Below, piece by piece: positions 11,347 through 15,129 of a stretch of DNA of 15,129 bases. The notes under the pieces were generated by a model. That model was given only the letters and a program-made list of their open reading frames with translations, was not told the origin of the DNA and did no database searches. The position numbers and the translations under genes were made by a program. The stretch lies in the NCBI GenBank assembly GCA_964486145.1, contig CAZAMT010000070.1, forward strand, positions 1 through 15,129. The letters are read 5' to 3'. Position 1 is the first letter of the stretch; each line of letters opens with the position of its first letter. The stretch is from CAZAMT01 sp964486145 (GTDB taxonomy: Bacteria > Bacteroidota > Bacteroidia > Bacteroidales > JAAAOM01).

Positions 11347-13851
11347 ATGACCTTTAGCTCCAATCCGCAAATTGATCTTGCTTACAATTTTGTACAATAC
11401 ACCAATAAGAATATTTTCCTTACGGGGAAAGCAGGTACGGGAAAAACCACTTTTTTACACAGCCTGAAAAACACCTGCTTTAAACGAATGATTGTTGTAG
11501 CGCCCACCGGTGTAGCGGCGCTAAATGCAGGAGGGGTTACCATCCATTCGTTTTTTCAACTGCCTTTTGGGCCTATCATTCCGCAGATTGAACAACAAAA
11601 TACGTTGCTTAATACAAATCAAAACGCGGCTTCCGGACGAATGCAATTCAGGTTTAATCGCGATAAAATAGCAATCATGAAAAGCCTGGATTTACTGGTT
11701 ATTGATGAAATAAGTATGGTACGGGCTGATTTGCTTGACGGGATGGATAGTGTACTGCGACGATTTAAGGACCGGACAAAACCATTTGGAGGCGTTCAAC
11801 TATTAATGATTGGGGATTTAAATCAACTTGCGCCGGTGGTTAAACAGGATGAAAAAAATATTCTTGATAAATATTATGCTTCACCATTCTTTTTTAGCAG
11901 CAGGGCGCTGCTTGAATCGGATTTCATAAGTATTGAACTCAAACACATCTATCGGCAGCAAGATAATTCTTTTATACAAATACTGAATGAAGTGCGTGAA
12001 AAAGCGCTTTCTTCGGGTTCCATTAAAGCCTTAAATAGCAGATATAAAAAAGATTTTAGCCTGGTAGCCGATGAAGGGTTTATTACCTTAACCACACACA
12101 ATGCGCAGGCACATAAAATCAATGAAAAAAAGCTGCAATCGTTAGAAGAAACAACCCATACATTTCGTGCATCAGTGGATGGAGAATTTCCGGAATACAC
12201 CTATCCAACAGAGGAGAAACTTTTACTTAAAAAGGGAGCTCAGGTAATGTTTGTTAAAAACGACAGCTCCGTTGAGAAAAGGTATTACAATGGCAAAATA
12301 GGTATTATAACAGGTTTTGCAGATAATATGATTTATGTAAAGTGCCCGGAAGATGATTATCCGATTGAAGTTGATAAGGAAACCTGGCAAAATACCAAAT
12401 ACTCCATCAATGAGGAAACCAAAAACATTGACGAAACCATTATGGGTACATTTGTGCAATATCCGCTCAAGCTTGCATGGGCTATTACCATACACAAAAG
12501 CCAGGGGCTGACATTCGACAAAGCAATTATTGATGCCCAGGCAGCTTTTGCACACGGACAGGTTTATGTGGCCCTGAGCAGGTGCCGGACAATCGAAGGT
12601 CTGGTATTGAGTACGCCGATATCGGAAAGCGGTATCATTAGCAGTTACGAGATTTCGGGTTTTAATAAGCGTATTGAGGAAGAACAACCCGGAAAACAAG
12701 AACTTGAAGCGTCAAGGAGAAAGTACCAACAAGTGTTGCTTAAGGAGTTGTTTGATTTTAACTCACCGTTATGGCGAATACATTATATTCTCAAAATGTC
12801 CACTGAAAATGCATCGATCTTATTTGGTAACCTTGAGGAATTATTCAGACCTATGCGACAGCAATTTCAAATGGATATTTTACTTGTTTCTAAGAAATTT
12901 GAAAACCAATTAAATGATTTGTTTCAAAGGAATAAGGACGTTGAATACGATGAACAACTGCAGGAAAGAGTAAAAAAAGCAAGTAATTACTTTAGTGATA
13001 AATTGAAAGAAATCATTGGTTCCACCTTTGATGATGTTTATTTTGAAACGGATAATTCGTCCCTGCGGAATTCGGTGAATAATGCTGTAACCCGGTTGAA
13101 AGAAGATGTTTCTGTAAAAATGGCTTGTTTAAATGAAAGCAAGAATGGGTTTGATGTGAAAAAGTTTTTGGAAACAAGAGCAAAAGCTGCGGTTGGTCAA
13201 CAGCCGGTTGGAAAAAAGAAGAAACAGCGAAAACCCGATCCTGTTCCAAATAAGGTGGATCATCCTAAATTATTTGAGTTACTCAAAACCTGGCGTCATA
13301 AAAAAGCAACCGAATCAGGAATCCCTCACTACATGGTGCTTCCACAGAAGGCACTGTTGCTGCTTGTGCAGAAATTACCACAAAATACAACCCAGTTAAA
13401 GCAGATAAATGGAATTGGCAAAAAAAAGCTGGCTGTTTATGGTACAGATATCCTGGAAATAATTACCGGGTATTGTGAGACGAACAACATACAACCTTCG
13501 GTGTTGCCCGCCCAATTTAAGGATGACGAAAAAGCAAAACCCGAAATAGAAGATACCAAAAAAATCAGTCTGGAACATTTCCGGAGAGGTAAAACCATCG
13601 AAGAAATTGCAGATATACGGGGATTAAAGGCAAATACCATTTCAACGCACTTGAGTTATTTCATTGGAACGGGTGAAATAAATATTCTTGATTTGATGGA
13701 AGAAAATAAGCGGGATGCCATTATGAAAGCCGTTGAAGACGATGAGTCAGGAAAAATGAAAGAGGTCAAAGAAACCCTGGGAGAGGAGTTCAGTTATGAT
13801 GAGATTCGAATGGTAATTAATTATATGGATTGGCTAAAAAAACAAAAGTGA
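11347..13851 (+). CDS. Pif1-family DNA helicase with C-terminal HRDC and HTH_40 domains
   Basis: A superfamily 1B 5'-3' helicase of 834 residues. Pif1/RecD-like motifs in order: Walker A GKAGTGKT (27-34), APTGVAALNAGG (52-63), DEIS (120-123), GDLNQLAPV (156-164), a LKHIYRQ segment, and HKSQGLTFD then VALSRC (about 380-420), closing the ATPase core. A middle helical region (about 460-630) has no clear match. An HRDC domain follows (about 637-708: HPKLFELLKTWRHKKA and INGIGKKKLAVYG), then an HTH_40 domain (about 739-834: HFRRGKTIEEIADIRGLK) like those of RecQ helicases. HRDC and HTH_40 should bind DNA and target the motor to particular structures, perhaps G-quadruplexes or stalled forks. The start is ATG 11347. 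DUF3820 follows in the same direction 45 nt later. Confidence 0.93.
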   Translation: MTFSSNPQIDLAYNFVQYTNKNIFLTGKAGTGKTTFLHSLKNTCFKRMIVVAPTGVAALNAGGVTIHSFFQLPFGPIIPQIEQQNTLLNTNQNAASGRMQFRFNRDKIAIMKSLDLLVIDEISMVRADLLDGMDSVLRRFKDRTKPFGGVQLLMIGDLNQLAPVVKQDEKNILDKYYASPFFFSSRALLESDFISIELKHIYRQQDNSFIQILNEVREKALSSGSIKALNSRYKKDFSLVADEGFITLTTHNAQAHKINEKKLQSLEETTHTFRASVDGEFPEYTYPTEEKLLLKKGAQVMFVKNDSSVEKRYYNGKIGIITGFADNMIYVKCPEDDYPIEVDKETWQNTKYSINEETKNIDETIMGTFVQYPLKLAWAITIHKSQGLTFDKAIIDAQAAFAHGQVYVALSRCRTIEGLVLSTPISESGIISSYEISGFNKRIEEEQPGKQELEASRRKYQQVLLKELFDFNSPLWRIHYILKMSTENASILFGNLEELFRPMRQQFQMDILLVSKKFENQLNDLFQRNKDVEYDEQLQERVKKASNYFSDKLKEIIGSTFDDVYFETDNSSLRNSVNNAVTRLKEDVSVKMACLNESKNGFDVKKFLETRAKAAVGQQPVGKKKKQRKPDPVPNKVDHPKLFELLKTWRHKKATESGIPHYMVLPQKALLLLVQKLPQNTTQLKQINGIGKKKLAVYGTDILEIITGYCETNNIQPSVLPAQFKDDEKAKPEIEDTKKISLEHFRRGKTIEEIADIRGLKANTISTHLSYFIGTGEINILDLMEENKRDAIMKAVEDDESGKMKEVKETLGEEFSYDEIRMVINYMDWLKKQK

Positions 13852-13896
13852 AACTTTGTGAATTTGTGTCTTCGTGCATGACGAAAATAATTGAAT

Positions 13897-14127
13897 ATGG
13901 AAATACCTCAAGCCGATAAAGAAATATTGTTACAGCTTGTAACATACAAAATGCCCTTTGGTAAATACAAGGACCGGTTGCTATGTGACTTGCCTGAATA
14001 CTATCTTGCCTGGTTCAAACGGCAGGGTTTTCCAAAAGGTAAGCTGGGTATGCTGCTTGAAACAATGTACGAAATTAAACTCAATGGTTTGGAATACTTG
14101 CTCATACCATTAAAAAACAAAAAATAA
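13897..14127 (+). CDS. DUF3820 family small protein
   Basis: A 76-residue protein carrying the DUF3820 pattern almost end to end: MPFGKYKDRLLCDLPEYYL, then WFKRQGFPKGKLGMLLETMYE. The family is widespread and small; one member was named a quorum-sensing-regulated virulence factor, but a general biochemical function is not established. The MPFGKYKG-like motif also appears as a short domain in exonuclease and DNA-repair contexts, which would fit its place behind the helicase. ATG 13897 is preferred over the TTG at 13891, which would add two residues. The 45-nt spacing suggests cotranscription with the helicase. No signal peptide or membrane helix. Confidence 0.85.
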   Translation: MEIPQADKEILLQLVTYKMPFGKYKDRLLCDLPEYYLAWFKRQGFPKGKLGMLLETMYEIKLNGLEYLLIPLKNKK

Positions 14128-14267
14128 TCATCAGTTTCTGTTTATCGGTTATCGCAGGATATTTATTAACAGTAAATTGTTCTATTGCCCCATATTCAAT
14201 ATTTTCTTAAATTTAAAAGCGAAAGGAAAAGGAAGCCTTATGAAATCAACATAACGTGTAATGTAAA

Positions 14268-14960
14268 ATGAATAGAATGAATAAAACAAAGAATTGGCTC
14301 GGGTTTTTTATAGTTGTGGGATGCCTGATGTCGTGTAAATCCCAAAAATCGGAAATGTTATTCAACGGAAAGAACCTTGATGGCTGGCATATGGATGTAC
14401 CTGCCATGGATGAAGATACATCGGTGCAAAGCCCGTTTATTGTTCGGGATGGCATGTTGGTAAGCCTGGGAACCCCGGGTGGTCATTTGATAACCGATAA
14501 AGTTTATGAGAATTACAGGCTTGTGGTGGAGTACCGGTTTGCTGGAGATCCCGGGAACTGCGGCGTGCTGGTTCATGCCTCCACACCACGGGCGCTTTAC
14601 AATATGTTTCCGAAATCCCTGGAAGTGCAAATGATGCATGAAAATGCCGGTGATTTTTGGTGTATTGTGGAAGACATAACCGTACCTGATATGGAGGAGC
14701 GAAGAGGACCAAAAGAACAATGGGGTATAACCGAAGGCAAAAAACGCAGGATAAAAAACCTTACCGATGGTTCGGAGAATCCGGTAGGGGAGTGGAATAC
14801 CATGGTGATTGAGTGCATGAATGATTCCATAAAAGTCTGGGTAAACGATGACCTTGTTAATTTTGGTTATGACTGCACAGCAACCAAAGGACAAATTGCT
14901 CTGCAGGCAGAAGGATCAGAGGTGGAATTCCGACGTGTAGAACTGTTTTCACTGGATTAG
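14268..14960 (+). CDS. DUF1080 (3-keto-disaccharide hydrolase-like) lipoprotein
   Basis: A 230-residue predicted lipoprotein: a basic start, a hydrophobic stretch (about 10-21) and a lipobox LMSC with C23 as the lipidated residue. The mature part opens with MLFNGKNLDGW (30-40), the usual first strand of DUF1080 concanavalin-like domains. It continues with YRLVVEYRFAGDPGNCGVLVH, here split as YRLVVEYRF and GNCGVLVH, then SLEVQMMHENAGDFW and GEWNTMVIEC, and closes with GQIALQAEGSEVEFRRVEL. Characterised relatives hydrolyse 3-keto-glycosides, so it may act on oxidised sugars at the cell surface or in the periplasm. ATG 14268 and ATG 14277 are both possible starts. No SusC/SusD pair or oxidoreductase is close by, except the truncated Rossmann protein at the window end. 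Confidence 0.88.
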   Translation: MNRMNKTKNWLGFFIVVGCLMSCKSQKSEMLFNGKNLDGWHMDVPAMDEDTSVQSPFIVRDGMLVSLGTPGGHLITDKVYENYRLVVEYRFAGDPGNCGVLVHASTPRALYNMFPKSLEVQMMHENAGDFWCIVEDITVPDMEERRGPKEQWGITEGKKRRIKNLTDGSENPVGEWNTMVIECMNDSIKVWVNDDLVNFGYDCTATKGQIALQAEGSEVEFRRVELFSLD

Positions 14961-15094
14961 AACGAGTTTAAATACCGGTTTTTACAGCCACCACCTGATA
15001 AGTGAGGTTTACTACATTCCGGATGTTTTGATAGTAAATAATTGTTATTGAATTAGTTGTGAATTAACAAGATTAGAAAACCGGATAATAAACT

Positions 15095-15129
15095 ATGACA
15101 ACACTAATAGTTGGAGCAAGCGGTGCAAC
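15095..15129 (+). CDS. Start of a Rossmann-fold NAD(P)-binding protein (truncated by window end)
   Basis: From ATG 15095 the frame reads MTTLIVGASGA and runs off the window. A beta strand followed by GASGA(T) is the dinucleotide-binding start of SDR/NmrA-type oxidoreductases or epimerases. Only eleven complete codons are visible, so the subfamily is unknown. It lies 134 nt after the DUF1080 gene, on the same strand. Confidence 0.6.
   Translation, partial: MTTLIVGASGA

Noticed and set aside
12223..12699. 158-codon minus-strand frame
   Set aside because: Antisense to the Pif1-type helicase motor domain; composition is that of a shadow frame.
13852..13880. TTTGTG/TTTGTGTC-like repeats after the helicase
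   Set aside because: Resembles a low-complexity string often seen between Bacteroidota genes, but one copy here cannot support a repeat call.
14358..14894. 178-codon minus-strand frame
   Set aside because: Entirely antisense to the DUF1080 lipoprotein, rich in His and Pro as expected of a shadow frame.
1..15129. CRISPR array, tRNA, rRNA, prophage or complete insertion sequence
   Set aside because: No regularly spaced direct repeats, no cloverleaf or rRNA signature, and the only transposase is a pseudogene without visible element ends.

Overview
The window looks like chromosomal DNA from a low-GC member of the Bacteroidota, probably a Bacteroidales/Marinilabiliales-type anaerobe or facultative anaerobe. 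This rests on AT-rich codon use, the near absence of Shine-Dalgarno sequences, several exact matches to the Bacteroidota -7 promoter box (TAnnTTTG), and proteins typical of the phylum: a Pif1-HRDC-HTH_40 helicase, a DUF1080 lipoprotein and a DUF3820 protein. No rRNA, tRNA or CRISPR array is visible.

Layout. 225-2534 (-) is a SWIM-domain SNF2 helicase. 2771-3256 (+) is a small helical protein with an acidic tail. 3257-4200 is a graveyard: a REP-associated (IS200-like) transposase pseudogene that has lost its central HUH region lies directly against a start-less, repeat-interrupted 5' remnant of a type I restriction methylase gene (hsdM). 4241-5531 (-) is a VOC-trmO-panD operon. 5691-10060 (-) is a run of redox genes: a membrane-anchored thioredoxin, DUF1847, DUF302, a TDT/SLAC1-type transporter, a thioredoxin reductase, an atypical thioredoxin and a NifX-like protein. 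A Crp/Fnr-family regulator (10287-10979, +) diverges from this run. 11347-13851 (+) is a Pif1-family helicase with HRDC and HTH_40 domains, followed by DUF3820 (13897-14127), a DUF1080 lipoprotein (14268-14960) and the first codons of a Rossmann-fold NAD(P)-binding protein cut by the window end.

How the genes may work together. The most interesting part is 5691-10979. The reductase has the usual CATC disulfide but all three arginines of the NADPH-binding HRRxxxR motif are replaced. Its neighbour is a thioredoxin-like protein whose active site is CCGRMGPMC instead of WCGPC. A strong intrinsic terminator sits between the two genes, just before the reductase start. The regulator's promoter lies inside a perfect 9-bp inverted repeat and is a likely autoregulatory operator. 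Together these suggest a dedicated thiol-redox pair with its own regulator, an anion-channel-like transporter and two uncharacterised domain proteins (DUF302, DUF1847). The natural substrate cannot be read from sequence; sulfur, metal-oxyanion or nitrosative/oxidative chemistry are reasonable guesses only. A second theme is the number of different short palindromic repeats (near 9, 3537, 4023 and 8195), two of them inserted into decayed genes.
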